From Atriophallophorus winterbourni (lineage: Eukaryota; Platyhelminthes; Trematoda; Plagiorchiida; Microphallidae), in assembly GCA_013407085.1 (NCBI GenBank), contig JACCGJ010014860.1:56839-120838 (forward strand): DNA of 64,000 bases, written 5' to 3'. Below the pieces are notes generated by a model. The model saw only the letters and a list, made by a program, of their open reading frames with translations, was not told the origin of the DNA and searched no databases. Positions within the stretch are counted from its first letter, which is position 1. Each line of letters opens with the position of its first letter. The position numbers and the translations under genes were made by a program. Positions 42,601 to 54,135 of the stretch are shown here, piece after piece.

Positions 42601-45600
42601 GGTGGTACCAGCCTTATCCAACAGTGGCATACAAGCGCTCCTTGTTTACCATTCCTCCACTGTTTCAAGCGCATGCGGATGCTGATCTAAATGTTAATAT
42701 AAATTTATGATATGATTACTGTAAATGAAATCGATTAGGGTTTTTATGTTTCTCCAGTCAACCATGTTGTTCGAAAAAATGAAACAGAAATTAGATTGAT
42801 GCCAGTCATCACTTCACCTTATTCTGAGTTTGCAACAATTGCACAATCACTCGGACGTGGGGAGCGTAGTTTTTCACAGCAATCACGCGCATGATATTCG
42901 CAGCGTCTTTCTGGTCTGGGTCACTGGAAGTAGACGAAGCGACGATCAGGCAAGCATCCGCTTCATCCATACGAACGCGTTGCATGTCGTTGTGATCCAT
43001 GACCGTACCCTTGGGAATAGATGAGATTTGAAACAAAAGAGATTTAGGACAAAATTGTAACGAGGTTTACAAGTGGTCTACAAAATTAAAAGCATTTTTA
43101 TACGATAAAATGGGCGGAAATAAAATCATTTATCAAATATACTTGACGAAATCATCACTCGCGTTGAGTGTATGTAATGGATACGCATAAAAAATGAGCT
43201 TTATTATCCTCGATTGTCATTATTAATTTTTTTGAGAGTTATAATAAAGTAACGACAAGAATGAATTATGCACAACGGAGGCGAAATTGAAATTATATTT
43301 GAAAATAAAACTCCAATTCTAAATGATTCTATTTCAAAAATGACCCTGGAATTTTTATCAGATTTACACAGTTAACGACGAAGTTCATTCTTATTTTCGT
43401 TCCACCAAAGTTCTATATTTGTGCATTTGAATGGAAATTGCATTACGTTAATTTCTCTAGAGATTTGTATTTGTTTTATTGTGAGATACACACATAAAAG
43501 TTGTTACGAATTTCATAGCTTAACATTTGGAAGTTTATTCATAGATTTATCCATAAATGATATGCAGGTAAAATTCCTATGCCTAACAAAACCCACTTGG
43601 ATAAACTTAGGAAAGGATGGTAAAATGATATAATAAAATATTGTTAATAATTATCATCAAACGCATTAAAACACTTGGTACGTGTGGGAATGGAGTAAGT
43701 TTAAAGTGATCAAAGGTAACACATAGCCACTTGATTGCACTTAAGCTGTTCCATAATTTCAACAGCTCAACATTGCTATGATGCAGTTAGAATTCGAACG
43801 GATAACCTCGCTCCAATGAGTAAAACAGCGTGTTATGAAAAGCTAAACTGTTGTTCGCCTTTATCGAAACGCTTGTTGCATTTCGATGCTGCTATTAGAC
43901 CGAAAGAAAGCTCCTTAAGATTTGGAGATGAAACTGCTGAATAAATCTTTCCGCATAACATTACCTATTAAAAAAAATTGTCAATCTTTTGCTCGAAATT
44001 TAATGGAATATACTCATTTTTATGACTGAAAATACGTGTAAATAAATAAAGCCACATTTTTATTTATTCATCGCACAGTTTACAAATTGTAACCTGAGGT
44101 CATGACCTCTTCAGGCATTCTTTTATATTTAGTGGTGAATTATTGTAAATGATAAAAATTCGTTTATACGAATAAAGTCAATTTCGTCTTCTTTTTATTC
44201 GCATATATGTTGGTGCGATGCATTTTTGGCATGGGGATTTCAGGTACTCGTAAAATTGTTTCAAATCCGATAGTTCAAAATGGCAGTGAACTAGAATGGC
44301 ATGATTCGAAATAAATTATTCTCCACCGGCGTGATTTGATTAAAACGGACAATAATACTAGTAGGAAGCGAAACGTTTATCTCATTGGAGCATAAATATA
44401 TGCATTCACTGGAAATCTAACCTTGTTTTATATTTGAACAGTGACCTTGACTTTTGCCATCTAAATTCCGACGCTGACTACATCGATTTAAGGGGAACCC
44501 GAGCATTTTGCTTCTCGTAATTTGAGAAGTATTTGTCTCATATTAAAGTTTAAAAACGTATAAATATAATTGTAAGTAACAACATTTGATGTTCTTCTTA
44601 TATCGAACTAACAAAATTAGTCCAGAATAAGCTATTTTAAGAATCATGGGGGATAGGATCAACATCTGACCTTTAGTTCTTGAAATTTGAGCCAGACCAA
44701 GATTTGATGGAACATAAGTTACCCTCATATAAACAACATTAGTATAAAATTTACCCGCGTTTTAACGCAATATTTCTAAATACGTTTAGGCATTTTTTGA
44801 TTGCTTGATATTTTGCTTTCGATGATTTGTTCGGGTTTGAGACGACGAGAACATTCATTTCTACATATATTGCTCCAGTTATGGTTTGAGGGCTACACAT
44901 TTAAATTCAACTGCAGAAGTAATTGCGACTGTATCGAAAAGCTTGTCAAATTTAAATAAGCATATTGGAGCAGAGATAAGTTAGATCGACAGCGTGATTT
45001 CCGCAAACTCAGTGACCCAAATAGTTCTAGAGTCTGACATGAAGTCTACTGAAAATCTTACATGTCCCCAGATAATAGAGCTCATACATTACCTGTTAGA
45101 AATCAAACCAACCTACCAAATCCGCGCAACAACTAGACTAGCGGAGTATTGAACAATAGAATTTGCTAAAGTCGATGGCAAATTACTTCAGGTTCTTTTT
45201 TAAAAGAAAAAAATGATAGAACGAGTAACTTTTCATCAGAATGACACTTAGTTTTCGATCTGAATGGTGGTTTCTAATCCACAAACCATGAAGCTTCACT
45301 TTTATCAACTCATAAATTTATTTATAGATGATATGCTGGCATAAAGCTATGCTTTACAAGACCTACAAAAATGTACATCGGGTGGGATGGTTAAAAAGTA
45401 TTTTTAAATATTATTGTCAGACGTGAATAAATACTTTTCCGTATGGACACCTAGCGATTATTCAAAAACGTAAATGGTTTCAGATTTTATCACGTGAGTA
45501 GGTAGACTGTTACACAAAACGAAAAATGCGTATTTGCGGCAGTTCAACCTGCTATGCTGTTGGCAGAGATTAGACGGGTGACTACGCATATGTGTTGTGA

Positions 45601-47280
45601 ACAAGATGTAGAAAATGTCAGCAAGTATTGTTTATTTGATTAGGCACTGTCCAAATGAAGATAGTGCTCCTCCTGGCCGTCTTTATGGGGTTGAATACAG
45701 TATAATTATTCTTAGTCACATTTCGTATGGATAATTAGAAAGTCCAAGGAAGAGCTTTGTCGCTATGCGCTGTGGAGTTTATAAAAATAGCTAGATTTCT
45801 TTTTTTAACCTACTGATGTGATGAACGGATCATACGACATTCAATTTATATCCAACATTCTAAACTAAACTTTTATTTTTTTATTTTTTGATGTAAGTGA
45901 TCACCCTATTATGCATTAGTTAAGGCAAACTGTTTAAGATGAATAATCGGAATTGTGAATGTGGCTTATTCCCAGGAAAATCAAACTATTGAATTTTTCA
46001 CCACGAAATCTTACTTGATAATACTTGACTCTCGAAAAATGAAGGCGAAGAATACTTTGAAGTTGCAGATCTGGAAGTGGTGGGTTTATAAACACAACCT
46101 CCACATCCGTGCGCCTTCGGTCCCCATGAAGAAAGTTAGCCAGAAACGTCTTCACTGATTCAGTAGTAATATCACCACAAACCACAATGTGTGACATGCC
46201 TGCGGGTTTTGTGTAACTCCCATGGTACTTTCGAACACTGAAAAAGCTTTCCTCGATTACAGGAATCGCACCAGCGAATGTGGCCAAGGCGATGAAAATG
46301 AATAGACAGATGAAAATCCGACCTAAAATTGATTGTGGTGTGATATCGCCATAACCCACGGTTGACATTGTTATCATTGTGAAGTAAAGGGCGTTTGGAT
46401 AAGAGATTGGATTGCTAACTTGATATATGGAGGAAGAGAACACATTCCCACTATTCTCAAGCAATTGGTACATTCCGGCACCGGATAACCAAATCGACAA
46501 GAATATTGTGATGAAATGACACAGGTGCAGATTTGAAACAGATTTGATAATGTTTAGGTTATGCAAAACTTCGGCGAGATGGGTTAGTCTAAATACACGC
46601 GCAAATCGGAATCCGAGCCATGTTCGATTGATGGCGTATCCTAAAAGAACCGGCGGTACGGTGAGGTAATCCACGATGGAATAGCCACCAATCCAAAATA
46701 TTAAAGTATCTCGTGCAGCAATCCATCGTATAATGAAGTGAAACAAAAAGAAAATATTGATTAGAAAATCTAACAGACGGAATCGTCTTTCTTTGTGTCC
46801 ACATTTCTCTACTTCAGATGGCCAGACGGTGGCCTCGAAGACATATATTCCAAACGAACACAGACTCAGTATCATTGACAGTGCGTTAAATCCTCTGCCG
46901 ACATAAGTTTGATGGCTTACAAGATAAACTGCACAAGCGTGAACAATATCCGTTATTGCAGTACAAAAGTTCGAGATCCGTCCCCCAATCGACATATCCG
47001 CAGCAGTTGTTTCTACAGAAGAGGTGTCCGGCTCGCTTGGTTTAATGGATGTGGTTGATGGTCGCCGGAAAGCGTCCACTTGCGTTTCCCGTCGCTTCAA
47101 CTTCGATGCACACGTTTCTTTTATCCAATTCACGCATTTTTTCAACAATCGGAAACCAACAATGAAAATAATTCCACCAAATAAACATCCCATCGAAACA
47201 CCGAAAAACAAATACCATCGAGACTCATCCATACAAGCTTCCCAATGTAAGCGATTATCATTACTTCCATTCAGGTTCAT
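38398..47280 (-). CDS. slo1: Slo1/BK-type potassium channel gene, four coding exons
   Basis: Coding exons 47280-46015, 43009-42818, 41711-40670 and 39623-38398 join in phase to 1241 codons. Intron sizes are 3005, 1106 and 1046 bp, all with GT/AG ends (GTAAGA, GTGAAG, GTATTT). The protein has S0 (about 22-46), S1-S4 with Arg219, 225, 228 and 231, a pore with TVGYGD (307-312), RCK1, a CLRCH heme-type motif (735-739), RCK2 and S10. This is the order of large-conductance, voltage- and Ca-gated K+ channels, which repolarise nerve and muscle membranes; the family's usual length is about 1100-1240. Divergence from well-known Slo1, including a degenerate calcium bowl, suggests a paralogue with changed gating. 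No lesions were seen, so it is probably functional. Confidence 0.93.
40670..41711 (-). CDS. slo1: slo1-like exon 3: RCK1 end, linker and RCK2 start (residues 487-833/834)
   Basis: It begins [18 protein letters not shown] and [10 protein letters not shown], the conserved RCK1 end. The residue at the position of mouse Met513 is Val (FSTVLTNLL). An extra stretch of roughly 60-88 residues, Ser/Lys/Arg-rich, follows (about 535-622) before NWFHDYLYG, where typical Slo1 has only a dozen. Then come [20 protein letters not shown], the CLRCH motif and CPCGMRQ, and a variable linker ending in a split Gly codon (phase 1). Confidence 0.93.
42519..42544 (+). repeat. (AT)n microsatellite in slo1-like intron 2
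   Basis: About 13 AT units at the edge of a dispersed-repeat copy. Confidence 0.9.
42545..42690 (+). repeat. Dispersed palindromic repeat, copy b, in intron 2
   Basis: Contains ACATGTGTTTGGACACATGT, GGTTGGTGGTACCAGCC, CCAACAGTGGCATACAAG and CCACTGTTTCAAGCGCATGC. The last two blocks recur at 55400-55470 and 60951-61490. Orientation is opposite to copy a. Confidence 0.6.
42818..43009 (-). CDS. slo1: slo1-like exon 2: RCK1 middle (residues 423-486)
   Basis: A 192-bp, phase-0 exon. It encodes [20 protein letters not shown] and [20 protein letters not shown], matching the highly conserved ADACL and NIMRV...KNY region of RCK1. The acceptor AAG before GGT and the donor AAG-GTGAAG are clear. It lies alone between two introns over 1 kb. 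Confidence 0.95.
45290..45800 (-). pseudogene. Decayed CR1-like RT C-terminus in slo1-like intron 1
   Basis: The minus strand reads [33 protein letters not shown] and [16 protein letters not shown] with stops between. This matches the C-terminal pattern of the CR1-like copies. A related 3' tail may lie at about 43510-43630. Both are in the same direction as the host gene. Confidence 0.65.
46015..47280 (-). CDS. slo1: slo1-like exon 1: S0 to start of RCK1 (residues 1-422)
   Basis: The start ATG at 47280 lies directly after a pyrimidine-rich TTCGTTTCAG, so the exon may begin with the ATG itself. The encoded part covers 21 residues before S0, a Ser/Thr-rich S0-S1 linker, S1 about 131-152, S2 about 169-188, S3 about 200-217, S4 [16 protein letters not shown]5, and the pore [13 protein letters not shown]. 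It continues to S6 and the RCK1 start [13 protein letters not shown]. The donor follows residue Gln422 (CAA then GTAAGA). In the RCK1 stretch [11 protein letters not shown] the first of two Asp residues implicated in Ca sensing in mammalian Slo1 (positions 362 and 367 by memory) is Asn; the second is kept. Confidence 0.93.
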
Positions 47281-49229
47281 CTGAAACGAATAATATGACA
47301 GGAATGTATATATGCGAAAAACAAAGTGTTTTTGTAAAAAATTAGATTTAAAAAGGGGCAGTGCGAAGATGAAAAGCTCAAATGTGCGCTTCTTTTCTGG
47401 CCTATACGTTTGCCACATTAAACTTGGTTTGCCTTTCGAGGTTCAGCATAGCCTCTTATTTTGGGTCGCATTTACAGAGACTAAATAATTTAATGAGGAC
47501 GAATGATGAATGAATTGTGTACTCAATTCATGCGAAGATCTGCGTTATTGTTAAGATTTTGTACCTAGAATCAAACGACCATTTGATAAAACATTCGGTG
47601 ACAAGATAAATAATAGATAGCTTTGGGTTGATTACGGGATATTTTAATCATTTAAATAGGGCCTGGTATGGTTCCCTGTTATGGATAGGAGTATAATTAC
47701 ACCGAAATGATTGTATTTGGAAGATAGGGATTGGACTGGGAAATGCACCTCGTGCAAGATGATTGTAAATAAGTTTGCTAACTTCGTTGTGTCGCCGGCC
47801 TCTCACATCGTAAGTTAATGCACAGTTTTCTGGTAGATGTTTTGAACTTTCGGGACTACTAGCTCTTCCATGGCAAACAACAACATTTGGTGACGGTTCA
47901 CTTCTTGCGTTTAAATCATTGCATTTTTAACAATCGAACAAAGAAGCGGGTAATAATCGTTGGTTACTGTGGATCCAGTAGTTGGATTCTATTCATTCTT
48001 TTAAAGATCTGAGCATGGAACCATCCACTATACATTTCGTGTTCCCAAGCACACGACATTCTTCTGGAATACTGCGTTCTGCTTCTGCATTCACACGGAT
48101 GCTTGTGTTAATTCGAAAGAATTCTTCCAGCATTCAGATGTAGCCGCGAATCGCGAGATCGGTGGGAGATTGTTGGGTCTTTTTTACCGCAAGTGCTATA
48201 GAGACGAGATGATGTACGGTATTACTGTAGCTAAAATTATTAACATATGTTTATTCAATATCTGGCCATGTAGTCCATAAAACCAGTATTTATCTCCGTT
48301 TTTTCAGCATAAAACCGAATCCGTTATAGGATTACACTTCCTCGACAAGATCTCAACTGCCGTTGCTATTGCGAAACTATTTGGGATAAACGACATATAT
48401 GACCACATATGTAGAGGGGTTGACCCATGGACATGAAACATAAATCAGTATTTACATGCATTTTGGTCACACACATACACACCACGACGGCTTTGTGCCG
48501 TATTCACCCATCAGCTTATATACGGACCTGTAGGAGTTCAAACAATTGAGAAATGTGAAACAACTTGTGAGTCGTTCCTCGACGATGCTGGGACGAGAAA
48601 TCTGTTGAAACACGTGTGCCTCACGAAGGTGAACCGGCTATACTCACTGTCCACTGTCCACTGTCCAGAACGTGTTCAACAAATGCCAAGTCGCTGATTA
48701 GAGTTTTATCATCCTGACCCATCTGAGGGTTTCTCGTGGTATTCAGTTTATTTATGAAGCCCTCATTTATCTGTCTCGTGTACGCACCATAAGAATTTGC
48801 ACACTAGATTGTATGAATATATCCATATTGATCCATCTAAAGGAAAATTTTAATCCATGTGCACCAAGCTGGAACGAAGTGTCCAATCTAATTATATGTC
48901 ACCAGTATCAAAACTGTGTAATCATTATGCTGGTCGCTTCCCATATCTGTTTAACATGGCATGTACCGATAAAATAAATCTCAGTATAAGAAATATTAGT
49001 CTGCTTCGACGTTGAAATGATTCATGACATTAATAACCAATCCTAAATCTGTCTCTTAGTGCAATGTTTTCGAGCGTAACTGAATTTCAGTCGTCATCTC
49101 ATCGACTTACATATTAAACGATTAACTGCCAACAATAAACCAGCAACTACATGAGTTTTGGTATGGATAATATCTAACCTCAAGAATTCAATCTAAGTGA
49201 GCTCCGAATTTCTTCTCAGGAACTCAAGA
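47281..49229 (+). other. Region upstream of the slo1-like gene
   Basis: No second gene is seen. If the slo1-like transcript has a 5' UTR exon it should lie here. A diverged member of the dispersed repeat family (CACACATACACACCACGACG and neighbours) is at about 48465-48545. Confidence 0.4.
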
Positions 49230-50672
49230 AAGATCCTCGAAATAAATTCAGAAGCCGAACTCCTAAGTGGTTAATGGTACGAGGAATTGCTTGGCGACAC
49301 CGCAGTCAAAAACAATCAACAGAAAACTGGGAAACATTCCATTTACTGTGGAACAACTTAAACAAATTTGTCATCCAAGACAAGTTGTGCTTCTAAGAAG
49401 TGATATCACGCAAGATGGAGCTCAACCGCAAACTACTTTATCATATGGTTAACGATCAAGCTAAAGAGAAACCTGGAGTTGCGTCCGTGAACACATCAGC
49501 TGGACCAACAACAACTGCATCAGAAGCTGCTGAAGCTTTAGCCACGTTTTATTCATGGGTATTCAACCAGAGAAAACATGCAATAGACATCCTAAATCAA
49601 ACAATTCCAAACACGGTATAACGAATTACCTGCTATTGTACAATCGACAGTAATAATCTTCACGTACGACGCGAAGCTGTAGTGAAACACATATGCAACA
49701 GCTACTATGTAGAATCTGCAACATGCACTTGGCATGATTGTTGTTTGGTTCCAAGATTACAAAATGCAAGTGAATAATCGCGTTAAACAACTAATATTTT
49801 ATGGGTAGAACTGTTTTTCAACACGCCTCCTTCGAAAAACATATGGGTGTGGACATTCACTCTGACTCAGGAAACTCAGTGCAATGTTGTTTGAAATCTA
49901 CAAAGCTTTAAGCCAAATTAGCCTTATCAGAAAAGCCTCATGTTTGTTTGGCTCAAATATCATTTGCAAGTTGAATTCAACCTATGTCCGTCACATATCG
50001 AACATACGATGGTTAGTTTTAAAACGATATTCACCTCTTCAAAACCACAAAGAGCGGAACGACAATGCTAGTCCTTCGACTTTCCAATTATTCAAAATAC
50101 CGCGGTTCATAAAACTGAAAATGAACCTAAAATAAACGACAACGTGGAGCACAAATCCTCAGGTGGACAGTGCTTAATCAAATAAACCAGTCTTGCAGAC
50201 TTTTGTTACTTTTATCTCAAAACAAACAATTGCGCGTTCACCTGATTAGGCTTTATCAAAAGCATAGAATACTCAATAGCTGTAAATAGGCATCTACCGT
50301 CGGCAATACGTAATTGTGATATGGTTTTCGTACTCTTGCTGCACTATGTAACACCGTTGATGCTATTAATAAAATTACAAGATGCCCCACATTGACAACT
50401 AAATTTTCTTGTCTGGTTCTATGGAATGCGCTACCGCAAGATGTTGTGAATCCAACGACAATTGATGTTTTCAAATCGAAATTGGATGCATACGTCAAAC
50501 AAAACCCTGAATTTGGCCCGGTGTTTTGAAGCAACACGAACCCAAAAAACATTAACAATGTGATTTTGATTAATTTTTTTTTCGCAATAGTTGTCATCCA
50601 ATGGTACCTGTAAAGCATTAGCTTTTTATCACCATAAATCTTGATTCTTGATTCTTGATTCTTGATTCTATT
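49230..50672 (+). mobile_element. Decayed CR1-like LINE 3' part, plus strand
   Basis: Readable pieces: LNRKLLYHMVNDQAKEKPGV and TTTASEAAEALATFYSWVF (linker before RT), then after a large deletion KALSQISLIRKASCLFGSN with STYVRHISNIRW (thumb), and FSCLVLWNALPQDVVNPTTI near 50400-50490 (C-terminus). It ends with a TTGATTC microsatellite. The RT palm is missing. Multiple shifts; old. Confidence 0.75.
50641..50668 (+). repeat. (TTGATTC)4, LINE 3' tail
   Basis: Four perfect 7-bp units after the LINE 3' UTR. A different tail unit from the TTTA of copy 2 and the ATTGAA of the 19.9-24.6 kb element. Confidence 0.85.
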
Positions 50673-52420
50673 AATATTTAACAATATTTGAGAAAAAAGT
50701 TTACCGTCAGACCTGATATACATTTGTGTGGGTTTTGTAAAGTATAGCTTATTTACCGCATATCAACGCTACCACGAACAAATCATCAATTGATGAGCAA
50801 TCATGTTTGACCTTAGATTTCGTGCTTGTAAACTTGTAAATTATGTCCAAAAGCGAAAGGTGAAAATTTGTATCATCGGTTAATGTGAAAGTGCACCTTC
50901 AGGAAAAATTGATAAATACGAAGTTACCCAGAATTAAACTAAGAGAAGAGGTTTGCTCATTGTGACTCCGCTGCAAAGCACTAGATTCAGTGAGGAGATA
51001 AATTTTTAATCACTGATTTTGAATGAGTATTCTATGTCGTTGTTGGCGGATATTTGGTCGATGTTAACTTGAGGCGTCTATCGCAAATGTAGCGCTCTAA
51101 ATGGCTATATACCACGGACAGTACTTAACAATATCTTCAATAACGTACATAGAGACAGGAAGTACTCGGTAGATCTTAGCCCCAATTATAAGGTAATATC
51201 TTAAAGTTGTTTCCTTCAGACGACACTGAGCTTCGATTGAACGAACACCATTGTATCGGAAAGCAGAATGACGAACAAACGCCTTCAATATGCTGGTATC
51301 GTTCCCCGGAATAGGACGATTTGATTACCAAAACATATTCACATGCGATTTGTATTTAAACAAATTAGCTTAAGTAATAAATCTTGACAACCTTTAGGTA
51401 AGGACAGTAAAATTATCATCCGCCTTTATTGAAACAGATAAGAAATGGAGGATAAGAAGTAAACTGTAGTATAAACTGAATACACCCAAAAAATTTAATC
51501 ACATGACCACAGATGTTGGACTTGAAGTCAAGGTAACCCGACTTGTTTATACAAACGAAAGTTGGCCAAATTTTGAAATATTTGTGGCGTCCAGTATTTT
51601 TATGCGAACAGCAATATAGCATCTAGCGCGCGATCGGCATTACTTATTTGCTTTTATTGATTCCGTGGGTGTACAAGATGTATGCCAGATTAACATACAA
51701 CTCAAATCCCACATGAATGTGTAAGCAACAATATGTTCAAAAATGATCATTTTCTTGCATTTCCGTCTGATACAATATGTTCGTTGTGCATCATTTAGCT
51801 TGATTATGGTTAAGCGAAAACGTTTAACATAGAATATGCAAAAAGATTTTGTGTCATATAGGTGAGGATCGATTGCGTTTATGAAATAACGTGGTTAATT
51901 CACTTTGTGAAAACATTACGAAAGCTGAAAAAATTGTTGAGGAGATTTACGTTAGATACGGTGAAAATTCTTTTGGAGAACGTTTACTAAAATACTTGCA
52001 AAAAGCGGATCACTATTGCGGAACGGAATTGTTAATCTTGTGTCGTTCAAAGTGCACAAAAGTGAATGGAATTTTCTCGATTAAATGCACTTTATTGGAA
52101 TGCCGACCGGAATAGATTAATTTGTAAAGTAGATCAATATCGTAAAATGCCATCACGAAAAACTAAACAAGAATAATCGGGTCGGACGTAATTCAGAGAC
52201 TAAGTTCCTGTTGTTCGATTCAAGGTTCCTGAATTGTTGGGAAAATAACTATTTTTAGGAACAGAGCGACCATCACTGTTTGCTCACGCGCGCAAACTTT
52301 TTCCAATCGTTAACTATTCTACGGTTTTGCTTTCATTGCAAAGATCGCGTTGAGTTAGGCATTTTGATAACTGTTTCTGTATTCTACCTTGCGTGGTTAA
52401 CGAGCTATAGTGGATTATTT
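50673..52420 (+). other. Intergenic with one small ORF of unknown nature
   Basis: An ORF at 51891-52115 (74 codons) starts MVNSLCENITKAEKIVEEIY and has five Cys and mixed charge. It resembles a real peptide more than most random frames here but has no splice context, signal peptide or homologue that I recognise. The rest is featureless. Confidence 0.3.
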
Positions 52421-52424
52421 GCAA

Positions 52425-52747
52425 AATGACGAAATCACGAGTGCCGAAGCAACCACATCGACCTGCCGACCAAACGCCCACCACTCAGCCGAACAACCCA
52501 ATTCAAGCTACTAACACTCTGACCGCATCACGAGATCCAACATACAGACAATAAATTCGATCGATCAATCTGTGACAGCGACATGTAACCAACTTGACCT
52601 CATTGCCAAGTGCCTGGACCCGGCGAACGAAACAATGGTCACGGCCGGTCCAGCTGATAGTACGAATCTCGACACGCAGCATTGTCCCGAAGTCACGTGC
52701 AAATCGTGTGAAAAGCCGGTGAGTCCCATAGCACGTAAAGTTATAAC
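52425..52747 (+). pseudogene. Possible LINE ORF1 N-terminal fragment
   Basis: The plus strand reads MTKSRVPKQPHRPADQTPTT, a stop, then CNQLDLIAKCLDPANETM and EVTCKSCEKPVSPIARKVI. A basic start followed by a first Cys pair resembles the PHD-type ORF1 at 19947-20285. The rest of the finger is cut off by the hAT-like piece. Weakly supported. Confidence 0.35.
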
Positions 52748-52769
52748 GTGTTTTCTGTCTATGGGTAAA

Positions 52770-52850
52770 ATCCATGGTAAACCGTCGAACCCCAGAAAAG
52801 GACTCACCGAACCCCTAGGGTTCGATCGAACCCAGGTTAAGAACCACCGC
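52770..52850 (+). mobile_element. hAT-type transposon terminus
   Basis: The end reads, on the minus strand, CGGTGGTTCTTAACCTGGG, close to the CAGNGGTTCTTAACC terminus of hAT/Charlie-type elements. It is followed inward by the palindrome GGGTTCGATCGAACCC and by GGGGTTCGGTGAG. The 8 bases outside, CTCTAAAC or shifted by one, fit the hAT target-site pattern. The other end was not found, so this is a solo or truncated copy. Confidence 0.5.
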
Positions 52851-53226
52851 TCTAAACATTCATGCAGTCATTCCTAAGCCAGAAATAATGCACTTCGCAT
52901 CACCACAATATGACTCAATGCTCAACTCAATATGGTCTACCACAATCAATTGAGGAAAATATCCTAAATTTTGCCGAAGAGGTGAAGATGTACTCTGAGA
53001 AATATGGATCATATTTATGAGCGGACTCAAATAACCAACACAATCGGTCGCTTCTGAAAATATCGCCTTTCAATTTTTGCAAGTTGAAAATGTTTAATAT
53101 TGAAAACTCCCCGAACGATATCGCGCAATATGTATGCTAATGTGAGAGAAACATCTTGGTGCACGTTATGCATAAGACGAATAAACAGTAGAAAATAATA
53201 TTCCTTGTAAAATTGTGCAAGAAGTT

Positions 53227-53634
53227 TTCTCGACTAATTTAGAATGACTAAACAGTCCGATTCACGAGGAACAATATCTCCCGCAGCGCTGGCAACGATA
53301 GTCAGAACTCGGTTGTATTGCATCAGTTGCACGCCAGCCGCGTGATCTGCGTTCAGCAGCGGGATGCTTCGTAGATGGAAAGCCTCCAGCTTCCGTTCGT
53401 GTCTTGCTTGAGTGGTCCAGGATTCAGTGCCGTACAGTGAAGCGTTTAGTACGCACGCGCTGTATACCATCATCTTTGTCTTTACAGTCAGCTTGCGGTT
53501 ACCCCAAGCACGAGAGTTCAATCGGGACAAAATGACAGCTGCTCTGCCAATTCGCTTATCAATCTCCGTGTCTAGCGAGAGGTTATCCGCAATAGTTGAA
53601 CCAAGGTATGCGAAATGATGTACTAATTCAAATA
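53227..53634 (-). pseudogene. 5'-truncated, internally deleted copy of the 32.6-kb LINE
   Basis: From HHFAYLGSTIADNLSLDT to LEAFHLRSI the minus strand is nearly identical to the intact polyprotein. It then jumps past about 350 bp and continues through ADHAAGVQLMQYNR to the zinc-finger region, where Cys and His are partly lost (VASAAGDIVPRES). The RT palm and endonuclease are missing. Confidence 0.85.
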
Positions 53635-54004
53635 CACACACTAAATCACAAAGTATGCAACGAAAGCTTTCACATTTGGATAGAACATATATATAATAAT
53701 TCAAACGTTTGTTAGCAGTTTGTATAACCTAACCCTTGAGCAAAGACTATCTGGAGTGGGATCGAGCAGACTCGAGCATCTACGCTTTCCGGATAATCAA
53801 ACATATTGTGGTCTACAGCCATTTTGTTATGACAGCATGAATCGGAAATGATGAGTAAATGGGTCAAAATAACAAAACAATTCCATCATATGCGAATAAA
53901 ATCATGTGTACAATATGAGACAATTCAACATGGCACGGCTATCAATAAGTGCTATAAACGGGAGATAAAAACGAAGAATTATATGTTATTCAATTTGCGC
54001 TTGT

Positions 54005-54135
54005 GAGTCAATTTTGAATAAGGTTGGTACGACCAACCTGTTCAATCACTGTGTCCTAGCACACGTAGATAGGTTTGAAGCGCATTATTGTGAACAAAAA
54101 TGCTGATTCGCACGCATTTCCATCACACACATATA
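54005..54135 (+). repeat. Dispersed palindromic repeat, copy c
   Basis: It contains AGGTTGGTACGACCAACCT, a perfect inverted repeat around ACG, then a CAATCACTGTGTCC stretch and GCACGCATTTCCATCACACA, blocks shared with the copy at 55310-55640. Confidence 0.6.

Noticed and set aside
47281..47418. 46 extra in-frame codons before the slo1-like ATG at 47280
   Set aside because: They are separated from the channel start by a splice-acceptor-like TTTCAG, are rich in Phe/Tyr as expected of a T-rich tract, and have no counterpart in Slo1 proteins.
52818..52833. Possible tRNA B-box in GGGTTCGATCGAACCC
   Set aside because: No A-box or cloverleaf fits around it; it is better explained as part of a hAT terminus.
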